Of a stretch of 64,000 bases of DNA, positions 31,946 to 42,894 are shown piece by piece. The notes beneath the pieces are model-generated. The model had not been told where the DNA came from. It was given only the letters and a program-made list of their open reading frames with translations, and ran no database searches. A program made the translations under genes and the position numbers. The stretch comes from Lentinus brumalis (Eukaryota; Basidiomycota; Agaricomycetes; Polyporales; Polyporaceae): contig MARA01000047.1 in the NCBI GenBank assembly GCA_001792895.1, positions 219,806 through 283,805 on the forward strand. Reading direction: 5' to 3'. The stretch's first letter is position 1; every line of letters starts with the position of its first letter.

Positions 31946-33108
31946 GATTGATACGTCGTGCAAAGAAGAACAGAAGAGAAGGATGCTCGGGGGTGAGTAC
32001 GGCGAAATCTTAGCCGTGCAGTCCCGCGCTCTTATACCTTCCTCAGCGGGCGTGGATACAACCTTCCCGCGACGGCATGTTCTGTTTCTCAGGCTGGAAC
32101 CGGGGCGCTCTGGCCCTCGTCGGGCCTATGATGCGATGCTTACTTCTTGGGTCATGACATCACGAGGACACGGCGCCGCAGTCGGGCGCGCGGCTCGAGG
32201 CAGGCATCATGAGTAGGTCTTACTTGACGAGGTACTTTGGCTACTTACATAGCGGCTCACAGGCTCAAAGTCATGAGGTATAGTCAGAATCGACAGGTTC
32301 CGGAATATGGTTCCTCTCACAATCCTGGCAGCCCCGGGTGTAGGCGAATCGTCCCCATCCGTTTCGGTGCACAAGTTCGCGCTTGCTTCCTTTCCCGGTT
32401 CGGTTGTCGCGAAGTGCTTGCGACCGGACTGGCTGGCGAGTCTACCCCGGGTGAGTCTTCTGCCACATCCTACGAGGCTATATTCTTGGGCGCTAGACTG
32501 ATGGGTCGCTACGTCAACGAAGTGAGGGTCGGATTAGGGTCATCGCAAGACGGAGCAGCTGACAGAGCGCACCTTCTGACCATCGACACGATCCTTGTGC
32601 GCCAGAACTGCCTTCTGCTGGATGCGAGAATCACGGCGTGGCGTGATCGAGCTTACGTCGGTGCGTCGTCTCTCAGCGCCGTCTGAGATCGCCTGAGGAC
32701 TTCGGAGGTCGACGATTGTTTCTGGAGGCCAAAAGGTTAACATGCATCGTGCCTGGTGTCCATGCGAGTCTGTACATGGCTTGAATGGCACTTGAACTGT
32801 ACCGATGGCACCTCGACCGCTTTGATGGGGATACTTTGCGATGCCTCACTATGTAAGTGCCCTTCTCACGTCGAACAGCAAGCTTTACAACTTACGCTGC
32901 TCTGGGGTAACGTGTAGGCAGGGCAGGGCAGCGAGGAGCAAGCGACTCTTGGCAGAAGTGTTCCCAAAAAGGAACCTCAAGCGCGCGTTCGGGAGTTTCC
33001 GGAGCCTGGTTCTCTGCTCCCGACTTGCTCCCGACTCTCTTGATTTAACGAGCTGGTATGATCTGCATACTTCGCTAGCCATACAACCATAACTCGGCTT
33101 ACAAAATA
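31946..33108. other. Intergenic stretch upstream of dioxygenase A
   Basis: Contains the TATAAG box of copy A (32031-32036, minus). The 149-codon plus frame at 32237-32686 has no motif and is not accepted. Nothing else is recognised. Confidence 0.45.
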
Positions 33109-34767
33109 TGGCGTTCGCTTTCAAAGGAAATCAACGACTGCAATGTGCAATCAACATCATTGCCCCTGAGGCAGCGGACAATGGCTCTTCATTGTGTCGC
33201 TATCTCTGTGCGGTATACTCTACCCTGTCCCTAACCTCGTTGCCAACTGGCGAAAAAGAGTAAGTGGTATGTACCCTCTCTCCCAATGGTTCATATGGCC
33301 TCACCCAAAGACTCGGAACTCTGCAGGCGCGTTCAGAGTTCCTCGTCGTAATGCCAGGTCTTCTCTCTGCAACCACGTCCGGAGCTGACGCGGCTCAACG
33401 CGGCACACTCCTGCTGAAGGACGAAGGCAGCATACTGTCGTTTGTTATGTTGGCGACCTCTGGATCTTCCGAATCGAACGCTGTCCACTGTCTGCATATC
33501 TCCACCGGCGCGCTCTCGAACAACGTCGCGCAGACGCTGGCAGACTTCGTCGCATGCCCTCCTCCTAGCCTGGCTCTCACCCATCTGCAGATAGACGATG
33601 CAGAAGACTTCCTTGGCTCTCATCGGGACCTAGTGCGGGTCTTTGCCCGCTTGACGACGATTCGGAACCTGAGCCTGGGTGGCGTCGGGGAGCGCTCACG
33701 AGCGTTGCTGCAGCGCATGACCATCGGTCTCGTCTCGGCCGACCTCGAAATGCTTCCAGAGGACGATGCGGGGATCGCAAGGATCAACAACAATCCAATC
33801 AAGCTGTTACACGGTTCGCAAGACTCACTCCATCTTCTATTCGGTAAAAGATGCGACATCCGATCTCCCCGCGACGCGCCGTACCGGGAGCGGTTCCCAT
33901 TTGTGCGAATCATCAAGCTGGAGCACCTCCATCTGCCGGTGACAGCGGACTATGTGCGTGTATTTCCTATCCTCGCCCGTCTGTGCATCAGCGTGCCCGA
34001 CGAGGTGAAGGACCGCGTGCTTGGACCGAACTACCGAGCGTACGCGGAGTACCGCAACGTGAACATCATGGCGCAGCTCGACGAAGGCAGCTGGAACTCG
34101 CTCGAGGCGTGCTCCGCCACACTCGACGATCACTTCCTCTTAGGCCTCACCTGCCCAGTCACCAAGCTCCGCATATCCGGCAACTACATGAATACCGCCA
34201 TGCTGCGCGCCGTCTTGTCCAACGCCTGCCCCGAGTACTTGGGGTTCCGCTGGTTCGACGCAAATATTCTTTCGCCGCAATTTGCTACCGTGCTCAGCCG
34301 CTCGTACATCGCCCAGCTTCGGTGCCTCGAGTTCACTCTCTGCCTCGGAGGAGTCTTGCAGCCGGATCAAGTCAACGTAGGAGTTATGCTGGTACGTCTC
34401 ATAATTCCGTTGCTCGATTGCAACCCTCACTCTGAATTTCGTGCATCAGGATACAACAATCAAAGCGATCTCCTCTCTCTCGATTCGCTCTTTCGGCTTG
34501 TTCCTCGGATCGTACTTGCGTTCAGACAGTAATACCAGCCGCAGGTACACCGAACCGCTTTGTGAAGCCGAGCGGTATCTCCTGGGTCTGGATGTGACGG
34601 CAGTGGCTCAGCGCATCAAAGACGCGGTTCCTGGTCTGGAAGTAGTCGCGATTGCAATCTTCAATCATCGCGCTCGTCCCTTCGTCTGCGCGAAACTTGG
34701 GGTCGGCTTGTACCCTGCGGATGCCGTAGAGTCCACGCCGTTGAAGACTGCGGACAGCTTTACGTAG
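33109..34767 (+). CDS. F-box/LRR-type protein, N-terminus degenerate
   Basis: The main frame (from about 33294) reads CLHISTGALSNNVAQTLADF, LTTIRNLSLGGVGERSRALL, RIIKLEHLHLPVTADYVRVF and TCPVTKLRISGNYMNTAMLR, the irregular leucine-rich pattern of agaricomycete F-box proteins. An intron at 34391-34449 leads to DTTIKAISSLSIRSFGLFLG and a stop at 34767. Upstream, 33109-33250 encodes LQCAINIIAPEAADNGSSLC, weakly like an F-box. The intron joining it (GTAAGT...CTGCAG, ending near 33329) does not keep frame, so the F-box may be lost. F-box proteins recruit substrates to SCF ubiquitin ligases. Paralogous to the next gene. Confidence 0.6.
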
Positions 34768-35110
34768 AATATCTTTCGCGTCATGTGAGTACTCGCATTG
34801 TCAGACCGATACCAAGCGATTGACCCGGAACCGTGTATAGGTGAACTAATTAAGTCACCTGTATGAATCGTTCCGTTTATACCACTTTGTCCTTTGTCCT
34901 GTTCGAATGCCTGCCTTTGGCGAGCAAGCTGTCTTGTGAGCGGGCCATTAAATCGTCACTTTGTCTTTCCTGTGCGTTTAGTACACACCAGCAGTCCCTG
35001 GAGTCGGCGCTCAAGACTGGTTGCCTCCGCGGCTCTCGGCACACCACTCTACCCGTCGCAATGTGTGTCCTCCCTTGATAAAGAGTGCAGGTACTGACGA
35101 ACATTCTCAG
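34768..35110. other. Spacer between two F-box genes
   Basis: 343 bp with no coding frame and no clear TATA box. Confidence 0.5.
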
Positions 35111-36701
35111 ATGAGCAGCTGTACACTCAACGTCGATGTACTCCTCGTCATCATGTCTTTGGCCGATACAACCACGGTCTCAAATCTCATGAGGACCTCC
35201 TCGACGCTTCACAGGGAGGGTACAAGGTTCTTACTCCGAGACCTCGTCGACTTGAAGTCCGGTCTCCAGGTCACGTCTTTCCGCAGCTTCATGAAGGACG
35301 GTTCAACACATCTCCGCAGTGTATCGCTCCTTCATTCGCTGCAATTGTCCATGGCGACTATATCGTCAACTGCGGCGATATCTCTCGAGCATCTTTTCGG
35401 CTGCCTAAACACATGCGGAAAGCTGGAACGCTTGCACCTATTCTACACGGAAGTGATCCTAAGTGCCAGCGCGGGCATGGTGGCTGCCGTTTCCCGCCTT
35501 ACGACACTCAAGGAGGTGGTGCTACTGAATTCGGGATACTGCTGTGTAGCACTGCTGCGGTGCTTATGCTCAAGATTGACCGCTGCATGCATCGAGTTCG
35601 ACGGGGAGGACCAGGAGCGCATCCTGGACCCACAAGATCCATACCCATTCAACACGCGCGACCCTATTCAACTGCTCTCCCACTCGCGCCACACTCTCAC
35701 AACGCTATATGTTGGGACGCCCGGCCACAGCTCGCCTGATGGACCCGTGTACCCATCTCTCCGTGAGCTCAACATCGAACACGGCCCTCCTCCCGTTCTT
35801 TCCAATCTGACCCGCGCATTCCCCAACCTCACATCCATCAACTTTCCGGATGCGACCCCCGAGAGCCTCGAATTGGCGGCTGTTGACCTTCTCCGTCACC
35901 GCGAGATGAACATCGCACACCAAATTTCGCACGGCTCCTGGGGCTCGCTGGACGAAATTGAAGCTGAGGAGATTTTGCTGCTCTACCTTCTGGCATTACA
36001 GTGCCCTGTGCGGGTTCTCCGTACCGAGATTCACTACACAGACGACGTCGACCTGCTGGCCGAGGTGCTGACGGACTTGACACCCGAAGTGCTGGAGTTG
36101 AGGATCGACGAAGCGTACATGATCAACGCGGACACTGGCATCGTAGACGCACTCTGCGAGACCCGGGACCGGCAGATCGCGGAGCTGCGCCTCTTCGTGG
36201 AGTTTCGCTGTCACGACGTGGCGCTGGACGTGGACGCGTTCCTGGTACGTGCCGCCACCGTCCCGTGTACTGAGACGCAACGTTGACCTATAGCTCCTCC
36301 AGACCACAATGCTGGACATCGCTCGCTCGCTCGAGATGTCTCAGCTGCTGCTGCACTTGGAGTGCAACTTCCTCAGCCACCAGAGCTGCGAGCTAGACGA
36401 CACAGGTAAAAGTTGCCCACTCAAGGGGGAGTATCGGGGATGGAATGGACTGTACCCCGTAGAGGGCGCGCTTGAAGAGCTCGATCTCGAGGCAATAGCA
36501 TGGCGTATCATGGCCGCTGGACCAACTCTGAAGACGGTGGAGATCAGGTTGGTCAACAGTCGTACCGACCTTGACGAAATTGCTGTCGTGCACTCTTCGA
36601 GATCATCTTCAAGTCTTGATCCGAATTCTCGTACAGGTATGTCAACGAAATTCTATGATCACACACTTAGCATTGGGCTGATGCGTACCCATGCAGTGTA
36701 A
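35111..36701 (+). CDS. F-box/LRR-type protein
   Basis: Starts MSSCTLNVDVLLVIMSLADT, an F-box-like N-terminus (LNVDVLLVIMSL...SNLMRTSSTLHREGTRFLLRD). Leucine-rich segments follow: CLNTCGKLERLHLFYTEVIL, RLTTLKEVVLLNSGYCCVAL, VYPSLRELNIEHGPPPVLSN and DLTPEVLELRIDEAYM. An intron at about 36244-36292 joins VDAFL to LLQTTMLDIARSLEMSQLLL. The last exon may splice again near 36638. Expected to be a substrate receptor of an SCF complex. It sits between dioxygenase copies A and B, but functional linkage to them is not shown. Confidence 0.7.
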
Positions 36702-37047
36702 AGACGGGGCTCGTCGAATTCTCGTCGATACGTAGTACAGCGCAACCTTTGGTGTTCGTTGGTAGTGTTTCCGTTTCATAGAGATCTATCTATCTCACGT
36801 GTTGCGTCCTTGCATCATTTCGCCTTCCTGTGACGACATGCTTGCTAACCATCCTCTCACGGCTATGTTCTCACTTCTCGCCCAGCCATCGCAGCCTCGG
36901 AGCTGTTCGTATTGCTGAATCGTCACGATCGCACGCGCCGGAGATATCATTCAAGTCGTTAGGTGTGCATGGGATCGCACGCTCTCACTCTCGCTCCCCT
37001 AACTCTCGCATACCCATAGCCTGCCAAGCCACAGTCGCTTCCATCCA
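36702..37047. other. Promoter-containing spacer before dioxygenase B
   Basis: 346 bp; a pyrimidine-rich run (about 36965-37020) precedes the start codon. No gene is recognised. Confidence 0.4.
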
Positions 37048-38461
37048 ATGCCAGGATTGACGACTGTGCCAGCGTTCCCTGAGGACGTTCCTACTCATCC
37101 ACTGCTGGTCGTAGATTACCAGCTTGTCAGGGCTGGCGATGAAGACGAGATAGCGAAACTGTGGAAGGCGGCGACAGAGCTCGGATTCTGGTAGTGAGCA
37201 TGTTCCTCGTACCTGCGGTCCATGGTGCCGACTCGCGATGATTCCTTCGCTTCGTTCAGCCTGAGAAACCACGACATCGAGGAGGAAGTAGATGCAATGT
37301 TCGACGTCGGCCAGGAGACCATTGCGCTGCCTCTAGAAGAGAAGCTCAAGTACGAGCTCGGAGACCAAGGTCTCGCGTTTGGGTGAGTGATTTCTAGTTC
37401 ACGGCGGCGCTGTAGATCTAATCGCTACCCAGATACAAAGCTGCTGGTGTGCAAGTGATGGATGATCACGGAACTCGCGACGTCACCGAATTCCTGAACA
37501 TCTCGAAAGACGACGCGCTTGCCTGGCCGACGCCTGTCCACCGTACCTACCCGTCCACTGTCATCTCCCACATGGAGAGCATCGTGAAGCCATTCGTACA
37601 GAAGGCACTCGAGATCAACCACTTTCTCATCGACGTACTGAACGACAAGCTTGGCCTCCCGAAGGGTACCCTTGCCGCTTTCCATCAGGCGGCAGAGCAC
37701 AGCGGATGCATCGCGCGCGTCATACGCGCACCTCCACATGTCGGTCCGGATGAGAAACTCTTTTTGACAGCCCATACAGACTATGGGTCTCTGGTAGGGC
37801 TCATTCCCTGCGGTCCGTGCCGTCGCTAACTTGGCAATCTCAGACTTTACTGCACAACCGACTGGGAGGCTTGCAAGTCTTACCTCCAGGCTCGGACAGG
37901 TTCTACTACGTCAAGGCACGAGCCACTCCTACCTATTCATCCAGGCCCACCTGACTTCTCTCACGCTCCAGCCACTCCCCGGCCACGCGATATGCAACAT
38001 CGGCGATGCTCTGAATATCTTCAGTGGAGGGATCCTGCGATCGAGTATCCATCGCGTCATGTCAGTCCAGCGTTCTCTCGCCGACGCCAGCGCTGACATA
38101 CATATACACCAACTCACCCAGCCCGCCACCCAAGGACCAAGCGCGGCACGAACGATGGTCCCTTGTCTACTTCACGCGGCCGAACGACAGCGTCATATTG
38201 CGCGCACAATCCGAAAAGAGCGGGGACATCGCGGCGGCGGTTGCGAATGCGCCTGCAGGGAAGTTCGACACCGGCGTGACCGCGCAGGAGTGGATCGCTC
38301 GCCGGTTCAGGTCGCAAAGAGCAGCGAACTATAAGGTGCGATTCAGGCGGCTTTGCTCTCAGTGCGATCGGATGCTGATCTGGCCTCCGCAGGGTCCGGA
38401 GACATGGAAAGAACATGCAGGAACCGAAGACACACCTATTCCGCCGCAAGGCCGTGCTTGA
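37048..38461 (+). CDS. 2OG-Fe(II) dioxygenase, IPNS/clavaminate-synthase-like (copy B)
   Basis: The only plus-strand copy. It begins MPGLTTVPAFPEDVPTHPLL and has the same seven-exon layout as copy A. Exon ends are KAATELGFW(Y), GDQGLAFG, HTDYGSL, DRFYYVK, SSIHRVM and RAANYK, then GPETWKEHAGTEDTPIPPQG. Fe ligands are in LTAHTDYGSL and SSIHRVM; the 2OG-binding Arg is in ERWSLVYFTRP. The protein is intact and free of frame damage. It lies next to the pyranose oxidase gene, tail-to-tail. Closest in sequence to copies A and E (shared HRTYPSTV and VKPFVQK motifs). Substrate unknown. Confidence 0.87.
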
Positions 38462-38622
38462 ACGGCTCGATTTCACAGAGAAGTGACATGGCCTGTCGTA
38501 TGCTGCATTCACAGACACTTCATCACTGTGCTCATCTTATCGAGTCGTCATAATCGTACAACGTCACGTTCCAAGAAATCGACTGCGGTCTCGTCCTAGC
38601 CCCGTCTCGGTCCCGTACCAAG

Positions 38623-41484
38623 CTACAACTTGCCCGCCTTCAGCTTCTCGATGATGGACTCGCAAGCCCGCATGGCGTAGCCAATCGACGTAAGCGTGGG
38701 GTTCGCCCCGAATCCTGTGGGGATGACGCCGTTCCCGCCCACGTACAGGTTCTTAAAGTTGTAGATGCGGGAGTGCGTGTCCGCGACGTGCGTCTTGGGG
38801 TCGAGGCTAGAAGAGTCGTCAGTTACAGACGGAACTGGAACTGAGCGGGGAAACGAGATCGATCTACTCACCCCGCACGGACGGATCCAGCTTCGAGGGA
38901 GAATGGTCATATGTATGAGTGGCGTTCCTGATGGGTAGGGCACAAACCATGCATGCTCACCGAGATGAAGCGTGAGTCCAGGCGCCATGAACTGGGGCTC
39001 CGATCCCGGGAGGAAGCCACCGATCTTGAGGGCAACATCGCACATGCTACGGGTAGTACGTATCAGTCCACCATTGAGCATCATAGGAAGCGAAGGACGA
39101 ATGAAACACTCACTCCGCCATCATCCTGTTACAACGCTCCTGGTCACTCTCCGACAGGAAGAAATGGAATGTCGGCTGGGGCATCCCGTAGCCGTCGGTT
39201 ATGTCCTTCTCGAACCGGATCTCGTTGGTCGCCCGTGGCTCGACGTACCCGAAGAAGCGGAGGTCAACGATAGTGCGGGTGTCGATCGTTGCGGCGACGG
39301 CTCCATATGAGAACGCGTCGCGATGGATCTGAAAAGCGCCATGATTGTCCTCAGAGCTGGGGCGGTGTGGCGGCTGTCATGCTCACCTGGGTGTGCCATG
39401 GCTGCTCCGGCGTGGAGAAAGGCGTGGTCACCTGAGGCTCCGGATCGTCGAACGGGACTGCGTATTTGGGGTCAGGTGACATCGTACATCAATATCAAGC
39501 TTGCGACCGACATACATCGAAGAGGGTCCTCGGGATGGTGCGTCTCTTGGTGCTTGACCTAGGAAGCCACAATCCCGCGTCAGCTGAAACTGTCATACGT
39601 TCTTGGGTCGAACGCACACCTTCTCGGCCCACCAAGGAAGGTTGTACGGATTCTCAGGAACTGTAGCGAGAAGCTTTTGCTTCAAGACGACCTGGCAGAA
39701 TGTCAACCTGTCGACGATATGAGCTTCAGAACGCTCTGGTTCAACAGAGCTCTTACGGTTGTTCGGTGATGTAACGTCCCTGGAATAGCTCTCAGTCTCA
39801 TGCCGCTCAACGAAGATAACAAGAAAATTTCTAACCAAGTTGGGGATCAGGGAGTCCGGCGTAACATCGCCGTTCTCGTCACGGGTCTGGAACCCCGAGT
39901 TGAACAGAATCTGCGTATGGATGAGTGAGTTTGACCGGCATGTGGTGTATGCACGACTGAGCAAACCGACCTGAGGCGTAGCGACCGTTCCTGCGGCGAC
40001 TATGTATACCTTGGCGCTGATGTAGGAAGTGGCAGAGCCGGGGTCCTTGGCGTCCTTGAGCAAGTCCTTGACCACCGCTGCTCCTATGGTGTGTTCCTTC
40101 TCTCCAGAGGGCGCCAGCTTGAACCGAGTGACGCGGTGGTTCGTCAGCAGGCGGAAGCGCTTGCGTCTCTCCGGGTGACAGTAGATGTGCTCCAGGATAG
40201 TGTCCGCAGCGTGCCAGTTGACGTAGGCGGGGTTCGCGAGTCGGTGACACGCGAGAGGGAGCGGCTTGAAAACCCGCTTGGAGTCCTTGTAGGCGTCCTG
40301 CAGCGTTCGCAAGACGAGCGTGTGACGAATGGACTGGTCAAACGCATGCTCGGTGGTGCCGATGAGCTTCTCAGCGTCGTCGTAGAGACGCTGCCACTCT
40401 TGAAAGCTCTTCTCCTCATCTTTCTCAATCAGGGGCAGCTCGACCTCACGGTGGAAACGAGGTGTGGCGCAAGTCCAGTGAGTCTGACGTACGAGTCAGC
40501 GCTGTCAGCCACAGAGAGCACAGCGAAAGCGCCGTACCGACATGCCTCCGACTCCACGGGTGACAGATTCACCAGAGAGGTTCCCGGATACGGATTGCTT
40601 CGGGTTCTTGCCATTAGTGACAGGCGGCTTTGTGAGGCTGATCATGGAGGGAGTGAATAAAAGGTCACTCGCGGTCGAGAGAACCTTACTCAGCGTTCCA
40701 AGCAGCAGGGTCCAGAGTGTCCGCAGTGGTCTTCTCGACAGGCACTGAAACGGGGCTCAGAGCACCCTGTTATCGCAAGGGTCAACGGCTGTAACAGTTT
40801 ATAGAAGATGCTGCCACGAACATTGATCACGCTGTATGGCCATCGAGAAATACGAGTCAGTATTCGAATGGCTTCCTAGGGTCCTGCCACAATGAGTAAC
40901 GCACTGGACAAAACGATCGATATCCTAGGAGATGCAATTCCAGCGAGTGAGCGGCGTGCATGATCTTACGCAAGAACAAGCCACCCGACCTTCTGGTACT
41001 CAATCTCGTTCTTTTTGTGCGCTCCCGGAATGAACGCCTCTCTGAAGGTGATGTTAGAGGTCGGAGCGATGATACGAACAAAACGCTCACCCCTTTCCAT
41101 CCTTGGTGGTCGCGGCGCGGAAACTGTCACTGTAAGAGGAAGATCAGTCCTCTGTAGACAAGTCCTGAATCTCGTATGTGCTCACGCTGCGCCTATCTCA
41201 CACATGATCACCTAGGTAGACGCATGAGAGTCAGAATACGGGTGTCAGAGGATATAATCCGTCATCAAGCCTACCTTGAAACCGGCCTCTACGAGCAACT
41301 TGGCATATGTAGACCCGATGGGTCCGCTGCCAGCAATGAACACCTGGACAGTGCAGCATGAGTATCGAATATCGCGACGAGGTCATCAAGTGCTCACGTC
41401 GGCGATGAAGTCACGCAGCGCAGCATTGTTGTTCTTGGGGATGTTGATGCTGCTGGCATCTTCACGCAGGTGAGCGAGGGTCAT
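38623..41484 (-). CDS. p2ox: Pyranose 2-oxidase homologue (FAD, GMC-type)
   Basis: Pyranose 2-oxidase oxidises glucose at C2 with O2, giving 2-dehydroglucose and H2O2. The FAD motif [20 protein letters not shown] is near the start ([20 protein letters not shown]). [12 protein letters not shown], the flavinylation motif [10 protein letters not shown] (after GVGGMS), [43 protein letters not shown] and [15 protein letters not shown] follow in family order. Many short introns are in frame. A 19-nt micro-exon (38872-38890) encodes GSVRAG where the family has GTHRMG, so the expected catalytic His appears as Val; the partner Asn in GANPT is kept. Divergent from the aldos-2-ulose dehydratase gene, which uses its product. 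A TATA-like GATAAAAAC lies near 41553-41561. Confidence 0.85.
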
Positions 41485-42894
41485 GGTAAGGGGTAGCTGT
41501 CGTTGCGTGAGTCTGTAAAACCTTGACTGGGGTGAGTAGTGTCAGTACCGTTCGTTTTTATCCACTCTGTCCGCGTCAATACTCTGGCGTCAGTAGCATC
41601 TAGCACGCAACAAATTATTTGGAGGTGATATTGTCCTCGAGGCCGGCGGAAAATGTACCAAGATCCGAGCCCAGTGTCCTGGAAGAGGGTAGCTGTCATT
41701 CTCGTACGTTGACAGCGTCAAGAGCGGTGATTGGAGCAGCAAGGGCCCGCTTCGAATTCTTGATATGAAACACCATACGAGGGTATCTCTTGAACAGGAC
41801 GAGTATATCGACATCATGAATCCTATGAATGTGAGTGTGCGCTGTAAATGGAATGACGTTATTTAACAAGGCCTAGAATCGATAAAGGAACCTGCTTACG
41901 GAAAATCTTGCACAGGATGATCGTCATGGCTCCGAAGTGTGGAGCTGTTAAGTATGCGGTCCGCGTCGCTGACAATCAAACCTCTCCTAGCATGTACAGT
42001 AAACTTCGGGAATATGAACCGGATGAGATGAGATGTGGGATGTGGGCATGGTTGGTAAAGGACTAACCATGGCAGGAAGACGCGGTAGTACAGCGTGGCA
42101 GTGGCTGTGCTACTTTTCCCACACCCTGAGGTCCTACGCCAGCAAGCCACATAAGTACACTCCTCCACCACGAAGCCGCATTGAATGTACGTCTCAGCAC
42201 TGTACGTACGCCTACTGATTCTTGTAGCTGGAGTCCGTGGTAGGTAAGTAAGTCCTCTCAGACTTCGGCCTCCCGGTAACACCGAGACACGTGTCAGATT
42301 GCAAGAACCCTATTGGAAGTTGTCGCTGAGTTGCTCATCCATGCACCAGCCTTGCAGCCCGACGTGTAATGAGAGCTATCCTGACGTTTTCTTAATCAAC
42401 ATTGCAGTATTGACTGCTGACCTCGATCAGCTGGCAGCGTGCTCTTCGCCCGCGCTAACCTCGACAAGCTGCGACTTTTGTGGTAATCAATTTACTAACC
42501 TGGGAGTTCGCAGATGCACAATCGAGCTCATGAAGACGTACTGTAGACGCCTTTGGACAGTATGTACCACCTTGCGGTTACATGTGCCCACGTTGATCAT
42601 TGCGAAGAAGCTCGAGGCGTAGCTCTGACGCTGTCACCCATGTCAATGCATGCGGCGTACTGCCGCTGAGACGTCGCTCACTCGCGGGCCCTGAAGGCAT
42701 GGTATCCGCAGTGCGGTAGTTGCACCACCCCGTACGTCACTTCCCGTATGCACATGCTATGCGCAGAGGCGCGTAGATGCTCACAAGGTCCTCTAGAGCT
42801 CGGACGTATCCTCCGGCGTGGTTTATAAGTCACCTGGTCGTGGACTGACATGCCACACGATCTCATCCTCCGGACTGCTGCTGTGCTCTAGGCC
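41485..42894. promoter_or_regulatory. Divergent intergenic region of oxidase/dehydratase pair
   Basis: 1.4 kb between two divergent, functionally linked genes. TTTATAAG (42822-42829) lies 66 bp before the dehydratase start, and a TATA-like box on the minus strand (about 41553-41561) lies 70 bp before the oxidase start. The central part (42299-42622) has a 107-codon frame with no motif. The length and layout suggest shared upstream control (inference). Confidence 0.5.

Noticed and set aside
32237..32686. 149-codon plus-strand frame
   Set aside because: No recognisable motif; probably chance in GC-rich DNA.
42299..42622. 107-codon frame between oxidase and dehydratase genes
   Set aside because: No motif and no splice support; treated as promoter region.
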